DNA of 64,000 nt from Ruminococcus sp. UNK.MGS-30 (GTDB lineage: Bacteria > Bacillota > Clostridia > Oscillospirales > Ruminococcaceae): positions 48,903-112,902 of the forward strand of contig LBCK01000005.1 in assembly GCA_000980705.1 (NCBI GenBank). The letters run 5' to 3'. The notes beneath the pieces are model-generated. The model ran no database searches, was not told the DNA's origin, and saw only the letters and a list, made by a program, of their open reading frames with translations. The translations under genes and the position numbers were made by a program. This document shows positions 43,686 to 52,275 of this stretch, one piece after another. The first letter of the stretch is position 1. Each line of letters starts with the position of its first letter.

Positions 43686-46036
43686 AAGCCAAATTATTGA
43701 AAAAATTTTCGGCAATTATATGTTCTGCTATTATCGCAGGAAGCGTTGTGACTTACTGTCCTATTCTTGCTGAAAGTGAAAATCTTATCAGCAATTCTAC
43801 ATTCGACATCACTTCTTACGGTTGGGGAACATATTTCACAAATGGCGGCAAATGTTCGCTTTCACTTGATAATAAACGTCTTGCTGTCAACGTAAAATCG
43901 GCAGGAGAGCTTACATATTCTGTGCAGGCATTTGCTGATGACTCCATACCGTTGTACCAAAATGGAGTTTATCGTGTAAGCTTTGATATATCGGCAACAA
44001 CCAATCGTCCTGTTGACTTTATGATACAGCAAAACGGTGGAACATATCAGGCTTACACCTACAAACAGCTTAGTGTCACCACTGAAGCTCAGACCGTTGA
44101 TTATGAGTTTACAATGGACAAGGACACTGATATTATGACAAAACTTTGTTTTAACTGCGGCTATTTTGATTCTGAATTGCCTGAACATACAATTTATATT
44201 GATAATGTGCAAGTTAAACTGATTGACGACAGTAATGTTGATAAATCCGGAATGGAAACTTATGAACCGCCGATTGTTACAAATCAGATAGGCTATAAAC
44301 CTGATGCCAATAAAAAGGCTGTATTTGTCGGTGCGGAGAGCGATACTTTTTCTGTTGTGAATGCCGACACCGGAAAAATCGTATTTACAGGCGAATTGTC
44401 TGCCAAAACTTACGACGGCTTTTCGAAACAGGAAGTGAGAGTCGGCGATTTCTCGTGCGTTACAGAATCCGGAAATTATTACGTCTCAAGCGGGAATCTT
44501 GATAATTCCTACACTTTTGAAATCTCCGATTCCGTATATAATTCTGCTTTGGAGGATTCCATTAAAATGCTTTATTTACAGTGCTGCGGAACTTCTGTTA
44601 ATGACGACATTTTCAGTCACAAGGCTTGTCATACCTCTCTTGCGACAGTATACGGAACTGCTGAAAAAATTGACGTTTCCGGCGGTTGGCACGATGCAGG
44701 TGATTACGGCAGGTATGTTGTAACAGGTGCAAAAACTGTTGCAGACTTGCTTTATGCTTATGACAATGCTCCTGAACTTTTCGGAGATAATACAGGTATT
44801 CCCGAAAGTAAAAATAATATCCCCGACATTCTCGATGAGGCACGTTATGAAATTGAATGGCTTCTTAAAATGCAGGACAGCAATGGCGGCGTACATCATA
44901 AAGTGAGTTGTGCGAATTTCTGCGGTTACATCATGCCCGAAAACGAAACGGAGGAATTATTTGTAACTCCGATTTCAACAACTGCAACAGCTGCTTTCTG
45001 CGGTACAATGGCACTTTCTTATGAATTTTACAAGGATATCGACAGCAATTTTGCCGAAAAATGCCTTGTTTCTGCCGAAAATGCCTATATGTTTTTAGAG
45101 GAAAATCCGAATTTCATTTTTACAAATCCGTCCGATATTGTAACAGGATCTTATGGCGACAATTCTGATAAGGACGAGCGTTACTGGGCGGTCGCTCAGA
45201 TGTGGAGGGCTACTGGCAACGAAAAATACTTTTCGGCACTGGAAAAAATGAGTGTTGCAAAGGGTATGGACTCTGCAAATTTCGGTGATTACGGAAACAT
45301 TGCAATCGTTACAATGAAAGATATTGACACTGATTCAGAAGTCTACCAAAAAGCAAAAAATTCTCTTATAAGCAATGCCAACTTACTTGTCAGTGCATCT
45401 GAAAAAAGCGCTTACAGACTTTCTGTTACGAATTACTACAAAGGCGGTTGGGGCAGTAATATGACAGCTTGCAATCAGGGAATAATTCTTGGAAATGCGT
45501 ATCTTCTTACCGGCGACTGCAAATATCTCAATGCGGCAAAATCAGATCTTGACTATCTGTTTGGTGAAAATCCGCTGGGTATCTGCTACTATACAGGTTA
45601 CGGAACAGTTTCGCCAAAACATCCGCATCACAGACCATCCATTGCACAGAATACGGCTATGAAAGGTATGCTTGTGGGTGGTGTGCATCCATATTTAGAG
45701 GACGATGCCACTAAAGTTTATTGCAAGGATAAACCGACAGGAAAATGTTATGTTGACAATCAGGAAAGTTATACAACAAATGAAATCACCATTTACTGGA
45801 ATTCTCCGCTTACTTATCTTTTAACATTTGCTGAAACAAATTCTCATATTGTGGGTGATGTAAACGCTGATGGTGCATTCAATATTGCGGATGTTGTGAC
45901 AATGCAAAAGTGGCTGCTTGCAGTTCCCGAAGCAATGCTTGCGGATTGGAAAGCAGGAGATTTATGCGAAGATAACAAGATTAATGTGTTTGACTTGTGC
46001 CTCATGAAACGGGAATTGCTAAAAATGCTAAAATAA
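43682..46036 (+). CDS. GH9 cellulase with CBM4/9-like module and dockerin
   Basis: 784 aa secreted enzyme. Order: signal peptide (residues 1-30), CBM_4_9-like domain (about 35-180), Ig-like CelD_N domain (about 200-285, VTNQIGYKPDANKKAVF), GH9 catalytic domain (about 290-715), type I dockerin (about 723-784). Catalytic residues: aspartates in GGWHDAGDYGRYV, His in SPKHPHHRPS (about 641), and the Glu acid in TNEITIYWNSP (about 700). The dockerin has two calcium-binding repeats (GDVNADGAFNIADVV and GDLCEDNKINVFDLC). It should be displayed on a scaffoldin and cut cellulose or beta-glucans. Confidence 0.94.
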   Translation: MKAKLLKKFSAIICSAIIAGSVVTYCPILAESENLISNSTFDITSYGWGTYFTNGGKCSLSLDNKRLAVNVKSAGELTYSVQAFADDSIPLYQNGVYRVSFDISATTNRPVDFMIQQNGGTYQAYTYKQLSVTTEAQTVDYEFTMDKDTDIMTKLCFNCGYFDSELPEHTIYIDNVQVKLIDDSNVDKSGMETYEPPIVTNQIGYKPDANKKAVFVGAESDTFSVVNADTGKIVFTGELSAKTYDGFSKQEVRVGDFSCVTESGNYYVSSGNLDNSYTFEISDSVYNSALEDSIKMLYLQCCGTSVNDDIFSHKACHTSLATVYGTAEKIDVSGGWHDAGDYGRYVVTGAKTVADLLYAYDNAPELFGDNTGIPESKNNIPDILDEARYEIEWLLKMQDSNGGVHHKVSCANFCGYIMPENETEELFVTPISTTATAAFCGTMALSYEFYKDIDSNFAEKCLVSAENAYMFLEENPNFIFTNPSDIVTGSYGDNSDKDERYWAVAQMWRATGNEKYFSALEKMSVAKGMDSANFGDYGNIAIVTMKDIDTDSEVYQKAKNSLISNANLLVSASEKSAYRLSVTNYYKGGWGSNMTACNQGIILGNAYLLTGDCKYLNAAKSDLDYLFGENPLGICYYTGYGTVSPKHPHHRPSIAQNTAMKGMLVGGVHPYLEDDATKVYCKDKPTGKCYVDNQESYTTNEITIYWNSPLTYLLTFAETNSHIVGDVNADGAFNIADVVTMQKWLLAVPEAMLADWKAGDLCEDNKINVFDLCLMKRELLKMLK

Positions 46037-46394
46037 TGTGATACTGCACATAGCATATTGAAGCTGGGACAAATCAGAAAAGCTGTACAGTTAATATGCA
46101 AAGGCTTTCACACTGTCGGAGCTTGCTTCGAATCAAAACGGTACAATTTCTCGGAAGGATATCATTTGCTGTCCCAAACGATTCGAAGAGAGCAGATCTC
46201 TTTCATTTTTGACTATGCTCAAAACGGTGGGGATAAGTCTGCCCTTTTGGAGAATATTGCTTAACCACTTTTGTGCATTTTCACGAAAACGGTGTTGGGA
46301 TGCTCATTTATAGCACCAAAGTTCAGTTGTTTGAAAGTCGTGGATTTATTTTACGCTTACGTTAAGAAAACCTCTCGGCTATGTAAACTATATT
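46037..46394. other. IS debris after the cellulase gene
   Basis: Contains a 68-codon plus-strand frame (46058-46264) with QIRKAVQLICKGFHTVGACF, which resembles a fragment of an IS4-type transposase (...KGFHTVG...), then the end of a MITE-like unit (ATGCTCATTTATAG at 46300-46313), then 46314-46360, a 47-bp copy of the terminal region of the IS66 element at 49440-49486. No intact gene. Confidence 0.4.
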
Positions 46395-47702
46395 TTATTT
46401 TGTTAAATTCATTTCATTTTCATATATCTCATTGAACGCATAGATTCCATTCCATATATACTCAGATAATTGCTTTTCTTTATCCATCGCTACTAAAGAC
46501 TTTATATACTCCATTTTTTCTTCCTGCGTTCTCGCTATAATATCACTATCCAGATTTAAAATTACAGGCAAATTTTGATTAAATGTTTTTGTAAAATCGT
46601 ATTTATCTTTATTGCAATATAACTGATTGATGATATCCACCGTGATCACAATATTATTTTCTTCAAATCCTAATAATCGAGCCACATCTATTTTCCCTGC
46701 ATCATACTTCTTGAGTTTGGAAGAAAGTTCATCTACTTCTTTCTTTAAAGTGTAAATTGACAAAATCATAGTTGACATTATTTTTTCAATTCGTTGTACG
46801 AACATTTTCCACAATTCGATGGTCATATTTTGTGGTTGAATAACATAAAATGCAGACTTCTTACTTCTATCAAGAGAACACGCACCAAATACTGTTTTGG
46901 ATTTACTACCATCTATGTGGTACAGATACAACTCAAAAGCCAATGCTCTCGTATCGCAAGCAATATTCTTTGGAGATTTACAAATTCTTACTCTGTACGA
47001 AATTGTTTTCCAAAAATCAAATACAACATATCTATATCCATCAATATCATCATACTGAAAGAAAGCATTTGTTCCTATCTCAGATAATTGGTCTATTGCA
47101 AAATAATAATTCCCATCAACTATAATATCAACAAAATTTCCATCTTTGTTTTCCAAGATATATTTCATGATTTCATTATGTTCTTCCATAAATTCTTCTA
47201 TACCGTTGATATAGCAATACCATTCGTATGCCATTTTTGCGATACTATGAAGTGCATAAAAACCGAGAAAACTGTCTGCCTCAATCGTTTTATGCACAAT
47301 TACATCACTTATATCAACGGTTTCAGCTTTACCTTTGCTAATTTTCTCGATTCTTTCCATCGGTGCCATCAATACTTTATTTCCATTCTCATCTATTCCT
47401 GCAACTACATCTTTTGGAGCATATAAAGATTCCCTGTTACTAATTTTAACATTATGCATCTCTGTTCCATCTACTGATATATCCGCAATATACTGAATAG
47501 GTTTCCCATCACGAGTAGTAAGCCCTAAATGGTTTCTAAAGAAATCTAAATCAGCTACAAATTTTTTCTCATAGTTATCGTTAGTTAGTGCATTGTGTGT
47601 TTTACATACAAATGATTTTGTTAGCTTTGCTCCTGTTATTGCATATGTTATTATGTCAGATGATGTGAGTTCAATTTCTGAATTACAATATATACATTTC
47701 AT
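46395..47702 (-). CDS. HNH-like zinc-binding protein, function unknown
   Basis: 435 aa. The ATG at 47702 has GGAG upstream. The N-terminus has CIYCNSEIELTSSDIITYAI, a CxxC followed by the ELTxxDII pattern of HNH_5-like domains, then CKTHNALTND. The rest (residues 60-435) is a mixed alpha/beta body with no recognised domain; a coiled coil is likely around 330-350. The layout, a small HNH-like head on a large unknown body, suggests a stand-alone nuclease or defence protein. It lies between IS fragments, so it was probably transferred in. Confidence 0.6.
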   Translation of the reverse strand: MKCIYCNSEIELTSSDIITYAITGAKLTKSFVCKTHNALTNDNYEKKFVADLDFFRNHLGLTTRDGKPIQYIADISVDGTEMHNVKISNRESLYAPKDVVAGIDENGNKVLMAPMERIEKISKGKAETVDISDVIVHKTIEADSFLGFYALHSIAKMAYEWYCYINGIEEFMEEHNEIMKYILENKDGNFVDIIVDGNYYFAIDQLSEIGTNAFFQYDDIDGYRYVVFDFWKTISYRVRICKSPKNIACDTRALAFELYLYHIDGSKSKTVFGACSLDRSKKSAFYVIQPQNMTIELWKMFVQRIEKIMSTMILSIYTLKKEVDELSSKLKKYDAGKIDVARLLGFEENNIVITVDIINQLYCNKDKYDFTKTFNQNLPVILNLDSDIIARTQEEKMEYIKSLVAMDKEKQLSEYIWNGIYAFNEIYENEMNLTK

Positions 47703-47754
47703 TTGATATTCTCCATTCATTTAGATGTGTTCTTACGATTAGATCTTGTTGACA

Positions 47755-48653
47755 CTATTTCGACCACATAAAGATGCAAGCAATCTGAACAAATGACAGA
47801 AAGATATGATCCAGCTTATCGTATCTGGTACAAACTCTACGAAACGCTTTCAGCCATCGAAAGAGTCTTTCAATCTATAAATGAGCATACACCGTCATTT
47901 TGCACAACAATTCCCAACCATTTATGCTCTCTCTGCAATTAAAAACGGGATTATCATGTGAAATTATGACATATTTTTGTGCAAGTCGCTGGAAATGCTC
48001 ATTTATACTTTCAATGATATTTCTTTGCTTGTATCACTCATGGTCATATTCCCATGGATTTATTCAATTTTTCTTCGGTGGAACTACTGAATCGTGTCCG
48101 AATAATCGGCAAAGTTCTCTGGTTTTATCCCCCTCATAGGCTTTATCCATCAAAATTGGAACGCCCGGATATCGCTCACCTATATGCTCGATGGAAATTC
48201 TTCCTTGTGGTGCATCGTGACAGTTTCCTCCCGACAAGTGCATTTCGACAATGACCTTGTCATTTGCGGATACCACGTGAAGCTTTGTGTTCCATCCTCC
48301 TTTTGATTTTCCAATGGATTGCTTTCCGCGTTTTTTAAAACCCTGTGTGCATCGGGGTGTAGTTTGCAGGAAGTGCTGTCCAAGGCCAACACTTCCGCTT
48401 TGATTGCGATGATCCTTTCCTGTTGCAAAGCATGAAAAACACGCTGTATCACACCATTTTCACACCATCTCTTAAACCTTTGATAAACACTGTTCCATTT
48501 GCCGTATTTTTCTGGAAGTGCCCTCCATTTGCACCCGTTTTCGGCAATATATAAGATGGCATTGATAAAAGTGTAATTGTCAATCTTTACGTTCCCTCGC
48601 TGAATCGGAAAATACTTTTCGATTTTTGCGTACTGTTCTTTTGTGATATTCAT
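47755..48653 (-). pseudogene. IS5-family transposase, frameshifted and interrupted
   Basis: OrfA (start 48653) has the N-terminal IS5 domain: GCKWRALPEKYGKWNSVYQR, then LDSTSCKLHPD. The frame shifts near 48270, where VVSANDKVIVEMHLSGGNCHD to RYPGVPILMDKAYEGDKTR continues. After PPKKN there are two in-frame stops (INPWEYDHE then a stop), the MITE insertion, and the C-terminus ERLFRWLKAFRRVCTRYDKL to WSK, stop at 47755. It cannot make transposase. Confidence 0.85.
47875..48006. mobile_element. 132-bp MITE inserted in the IS5 transposase gene
   Basis: Terminal inverted repeats TATAAATGAGCAT (47876-47888) and ATGCTCATTTATA (47994-48006), flanked by an 8-bp direct repeat CTTTCAAT (47867-47874 and 48007-48014). 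Removing it joins RNIIE to RLFRWLKAF in the transposase. A related end is at 46300-46313. An 8-bp duplication points to a different parent family from IS5. Confidence 0.8.
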
Positions 48654-48694
48654 GTATATATCATATCACATTTTTTCGCTAGTGTCAACAGGCT

Positions 48695-49032
48695 CTAATA
48701 AATGACACTTCTGCGGCCTTCCCGTATTGCTTTCGGCTGCTCGATTTTTAGTCCCTCAAGAAGCCAGCGTCTCTGCTGTGTTGTAAGCAGTAACGCTTCT
48801 GTTTCGCTTCGCAGCCATTGGAATTTTCCATTGTCAAGCCTTTTGTACAGAAGCAGAAAACCGTCCCCCTCCCAGAGTAATCCTTTGATACGGTCGCATC
48901 GTCTGCCGCAGAACAAAAACAATGCTGTACTTGTGCCTGAACAATTGTCGCAAGCCCGTCTATGGAACGCCGAAGATCAGTGTATCCTGTAACAATGTAT
49001 GTCTGCTGATCGGGCGGAAGGTTGTTCAGCAT
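48695..49032 (-). pseudogene. IS66 TnpB, frameshifted
   Basis: The N-terminal half (LPPDQQTYIVTGYTDLRRSIDGLATIVQAQ, start 49032) and the C-terminal half (FLFCGRRCDRIKGLLWEGDGF to SVIY, stop at 48695) are in different frames; the shift lies near 48925 in the codons before LFLFCGRR. Together they make the normal IS66 Orf2 (about 115 aa). Non-functional as sequenced. Confidence 0.82.
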
Positions 49033-49486
49033 AATTCATGCACCAATGCGATCAGTGTTTCCGCCGGCATATCCACGGGCAATGAGATCTGCAAGCCATT
49101 CTTCTCAATATGGATTCCGTCAGTTTGTTTTGGCACTGCTAAAGGTACGATTGCCGGTGCTGATGCTACACGTTTCTCACGGAGCTTCCGAAGATGATAA
49201 TAATATGTCTTAGGATTGATTCCGTTCTCTTCGCACCACTTCTGTACGGTCATTCCGCTTGTCTGCTGTGCTTCAATCTGCTCTGCCCAGTCACGCATCC
49301 TGACTTCCTGCTTCACTGCGGTAATGGTTGTTGTTTCTTCCATGTTCTTTTCCTCCTGTGTCTAATTTGATCCAACACACTCTATAGACTAACTTAGATT
49401 TTCTCATCCGCTCTATAGAGTTGCTTGGACTTTATTATACACCAATGTTCAATTGTTTGGAAGTCGTGGATTTATTTTACGCTTAC
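48697..49486 (-). mobile_element. Truncated IS66-family element
   Basis: Carries tnpA and a broken tnpB but no tnpC transposase. The outer end at 49440-49486 reads (minus strand) GTAAGCGTAAAATAAATCCA, the GTAA-type end of IS66 elements. A 47-bp copy of that end, three mismatches, is at 46314-46360. The inner side was lost where the IS5 element begins. Confidence 0.8.
49026..49343 (-). CDS. IS66 TnpA accessory protein
   Basis: 105 aa with the HTH of IS66 Orf1 (MRDWAEQIEAQQTSGMTVQKWCEENGINPKTYYYHLRKLRE). It overlaps tnpB by 7 bp. It is intact in itself, but the rest of the IS is lost. Confidence 0.85.
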   Translation of the reverse strand: MEETTTITAVKQEVRMRDWAEQIEAQQTSGMTVQKWCEENGINPKTYYYHLRKLREKRVASAPAIVPLAVPKQTDGIHIEKNGLQISLPVDMPAETLIALVHELC

Positions 49487-49551
49487 CTTCGGAGCAACCG
49501 AAGCTGCTCCGCAATTTGGGGAAAGTGCTAGAATCTATTGATAAAACAAAT

Positions 49552-51048
49552 TTATTGTTCTATCAGCATTTGTTTCAACAAACACAAGTCAAATACGTTC
49601 AATCTCTCATCTTTGCAGAGATCCGCTGCTTTCCAGTTTGGAAGTGTGGTATTCGGTACAGAGAGCAGCCACTTTTGCAGGAGAACTGCATCGGCAATGG
49701 TAATGTTTCCGTCATTGTTGACATCGCCCATGATGATCGTATCGGATATATCTACAAAGGCAATCCCATTTTCTGTTGCGTAGGTTTCTGCTGTGCTTCC
49801 AGCTTTTCCATAAATTGTCAAAATCTCAGAAATAGAGCCACCTAGATTTCCAACAGAACCGTTTTCCATCGTAACAACACTTTCTGGAATCCAAATTTTC
49901 TCCAAAGAATCGCATCGATAAAAGGCATATCTCTCAATCGTTGTAACGGAGTCAGGAATAATTACTTTCTCCAATGCAGAACAATCATAAAACGAATTGC
50001 TTGGAATCGTAGTAATCGAACCTCCAAGCGTTATATTTGTAAGAGCTGTGCATCCGCTTGCCAGTGAACTGCCAATAGAAGTAACGGTATTGGGAATGTT
50101 CAAAGATGTCAATGATTCACAATCATAAAACGCACTGTTCCCAATGGATTCGACTTGATTCAAATCAATCGTCTCCAATGTGGACGATAAGAATACGCTA
50201 TTCCCAATTGTTTTTACGGAATCAGAAAGCTTCACTGATTTGATTTCTCCTCCGGAAAAAGCTCTGTCACAAATATAGGTTACCCCTTCCGGAATCACCA
50301 AATCTGTTTCCGTTCCTTGATAGGCTTGCAGAAATTTGTCCTGTACAATCACCCAATCCGGCTGGTTCGCAAGCCACTTTGTTGCACTGAACACATTGCC
50401 TCCAAGGTAAGTCAACTCTCCTTCAATTGTAATGTCTTCCAATTCAGTACAGCCAACAAAAGTGAGTTCGTTCAATTCTGTAACCCCTGCTGGAATTGAT
50501 ATACTAGCCAATGAAGAACAATTATAGAATGCAGAATCACCAAGTTCAGACAATGTTCCAGGCAGCGTGATTTCTGTCAACTCCGAACAATCGTGAAACG
50601 CTCCAGTTTCGATGCTCTTCAATCCTTCAGAAAACTGCACCGATTGCAACTGTGTACAATCTCCAAAAGCTCCAATGCCAATCGTGGTTAAAGAAGATGG
50701 CAATTCAATGCTTTTCAAGGAAGTGCAATTCCGAAAGCTGTTTGTACCAATTGTTGTTAGCGTATCCGGAAAATCAATGGTTTCTAGTGCAGTGAGATCT
50801 GTAAAAAGAGCGTCGCCAATTTCCGTAATGCCATCTCGCAATACAAGAGATGTAATCTGGTCACGCTCATCATACCATGGTACTTTTGTTCCATCTTTTT
50901 CGATAACTTCCGGCGATTTAATAGTCAGAACGCCATCATCGAGAGAGTAAAGAATCGCCGCATCCGCCGGAATCGCAGAAAATGGAATTGCTGCTATGGC
51001 AATTCCGCAAGCGGCAAGTATACTTACGGCTTTTTTCAAAAATTTCAT
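49552..51048 (-). CDS. Secreted LRR protein with C-terminal dockerin
   Basis: 498 aa from the ATG at 51048 (GAGGAACGGTAC upstream). Signal peptide (KAVSILAACGIAIAAIPFSA), a lead domain, then about 13 LRR_5 repeats (SLTSLNIPNTVTSIGSSLAS and similar), and a C-terminal type I dockerin (MGDVNNDGNITIADAVLLQK and KAADLCKDERLNVFDLCLLK). It has no catalytic domain. It would attach a binding or structural module to the cellulosome scaffold. The dockerin resembles that of the GH9 cellulase at 43.7-46 kb. Confidence 0.9.
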   Translation of the reverse strand: MKFLKKAVSILAACGIAIAAIPFSAIPADAAILYSLDDGVLTIKSPEVIEKDGTKVPWYDERDQITSLVLRDGITEIGDALFTDLTALETIDFPDTLTTIGTNSFRNCTSLKSIELPSSLTTIGIGAFGDCTQLQSVQFSEGLKSIETGAFHDCSELTEITLPGTLSELGDSAFYNCSSLASISIPAGVTELNELTFVGCTELEDITIEGELTYLGGNVFSATKWLANQPDWVIVQDKFLQAYQGTETDLVIPEGVTYICDRAFSGGEIKSVKLSDSVKTIGNSVFLSSTLETIDLNQVESIGNSAFYDCESLTSLNIPNTVTSIGSSLASGCTALTNITLGGSITTIPSNSFYDCSALEKVIIPDSVTTIERYAFYRCDSLEKIWIPESVVTMENGSVGNLGGSISEILTIYGKAGSTAETYATENGIAFVDISDTIIMGDVNNDGNITIADAVLLQKWLLSVPNTTLPNWKAADLCKDERLNVFDLCLLKQMLIEQ

Positions 51049-51070
51049 GTACCGTTCCTCCTTATTGCAG

Positions 51071-51113
51071 AAAAGCACCATGCTTTGAACCTATTTCGAG
51101 GCATGGTACTTTT
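51071..51113 (-). terminator. Terminator between the LPQTG and LRR-dockerin genes
   Basis: Arms ACCATGC (51077-51083) and GCATGGT (51101-51107), followed on the minus strand by GCTTTT. It lies 23 bp upstream of the LRR-dockerin ATG and just after the LPQTG gene stop at 51136. Confidence 0.65.
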
Positions 51114-51135
51114 TCTGATTTTACAATTGCAAGTC

Positions 51136-52251
51136 TTACTTTTGTTTTCTCTTCAATGCACCGGAACCAATTACCATTACAGCACCAGTTCCAGTCATGC
51201 AAGCTGCCAGTATAACCACTACATGATACCATTTGGAATATCCGGTTTGTGGAAGCGTAGTGTCATCCGTTGTTGTGGTAGTTGTAGAGGTTGTTTCTGT
51301 TGTATTAGTGCTGGTTTCTGTTGAGGCTGCTTTTGCGGTTTCATCGACTTTTGCAATATCGGAAGTTAATTCGGTCGTAGTGGAACTGTCTGTCAAAGCT
51401 TTTGTTTCATCTACTTCGACAATATTGGCAACTGTTGTGGTATTGCTAGTTGAATCTGTTGTCTCAACTGTCTCCGTGGTCATATCACCAATAGTTGTGA
51501 AATTTGTTTCTGTTGTTGTAACAGTTGATTCCACATTGGAGATTGTGGTGGTTTCTGTAATTGTCTCCGTGCTATTGGCGGTTGTAACAGTTGTTGTATC
51601 AGTGGTCGTGATGATTACATCAGTGGTAGTTGTTGTCGTATTCGGATCAGCATCTAAAGCAATGAAAGTAAAGCCGTTTTCATTTGCGTAAGTTTCGGTT
51701 GTAGAGCCGATGTAACCATACATAACAATATCGCTCAGTTCTCCTTCATAAGAAAAACCTATACCGGTATTTGTTAGATCAATATTACTTGAGTAAATGT
51801 AGACATTCTTCAAATACTTCACATCTAAGAAGGAATCATTTCGAATTGATTGCACATTTTTTCCAATAATAAGAGTATCAACATTTCCGATTAAATGATC
51901 TTCACTTGCAATGGAATCAAGAACTTCAACATTGATGCTAAGAGTATCTATAGGATGTTCAGAAAGCCATTCAAATAAGTCACCATTTTCTTCTGAGAAC
52001 AGCTCTTCAAATGTCACACATGAAGCACTCAATATTAACCCGTTAACAGTACATATGTTGCCTTCGAATATTGCATTCCAATTTCCATTTTCGTCCTCGA
52101 GCAGTAATGTGTCGGATGAAATAGACCAGCCAATATTCTTAATAGATCCCGATGATTCAAGTGCAACCACAGATGTAGAACCAAAGCATAAAAAAGCAAA
52201 TACACACACAGATGCTAAGAAACTCTTAAATCGTTTTTCTATCTTATTCAT
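51136..52251 (-). CDS. LPQTG cell-wall anchored protein with Thr-rich stalk
   Basis: 371 aa from the ATG at 52251 with GGAGG eleven bases before it. Signal peptide (FKSFLASVCVFAFLCFGST), an N-terminal domain of about 170 residues with two LRR-like units (SINVEVLDSIASEDHL, LIIGKNVQSIRNDSFLDVKY), a long Thr/Glu stalk (about 200-325), then LPQTGYSKW, a hydrophobic helix and KRKQK. It is only 24 bp after the 1140-aa gene, so they are probably co-transcribed. A substrate for a nearby sortase. Confidence 0.9.
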   Translation of the reverse strand: MNKIEKRFKSFLASVCVFAFLCFGSTSVVALESSGSIKNIGWSISSDTLLLEDENGNWNAIFEGNICTVNGLILSASCVTFEELFSEENGDLFEWLSEHPIDTLSINVEVLDSIASEDHLIGNVDTLIIGKNVQSIRNDSFLDVKYLKNVYIYSSNIDLTNTGIGFSYEGELSDIVMYGYIGSTTETYANENGFTFIALDADPNTTTTTTDVIITTTDTTTVTTANSTETITETTTISNVESTVTTTETNFTTIGDMTTETVETTDSTSNTTTVANIVEVDETKALTDSSTTTELTSDIAKVDETAKAASTETSTNTTETTSTTTTTTDDTTLPQTGYSKWYHVVVILAACMTGTGAVMVIGSGALKRKQK

Positions 52252-52275
52252 ATGATTCAATTCCTCCAAGGGCAT

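Larger units (their letters stand above)
47742..48696 (-). mobile_element. Decayed IS5-family (IS427-like) element with a MITE inside
   Basis: Ends share TGTTGACACTA as inverted repeats (left near 47746, right near 48690). The transposase reads, on the minus strand, through OrfA (48180-48653) and a shifted OrfB frame, then a 132-bp insertion. The exact edges and target duplication could not be resolved. Confidence 0.75.

Noticed and set aside
51233..51691. 152-codon Val-rich plus-strand frame
   Set aside because: Shadow of the Thr-rich stalk of the LPQTG protein.
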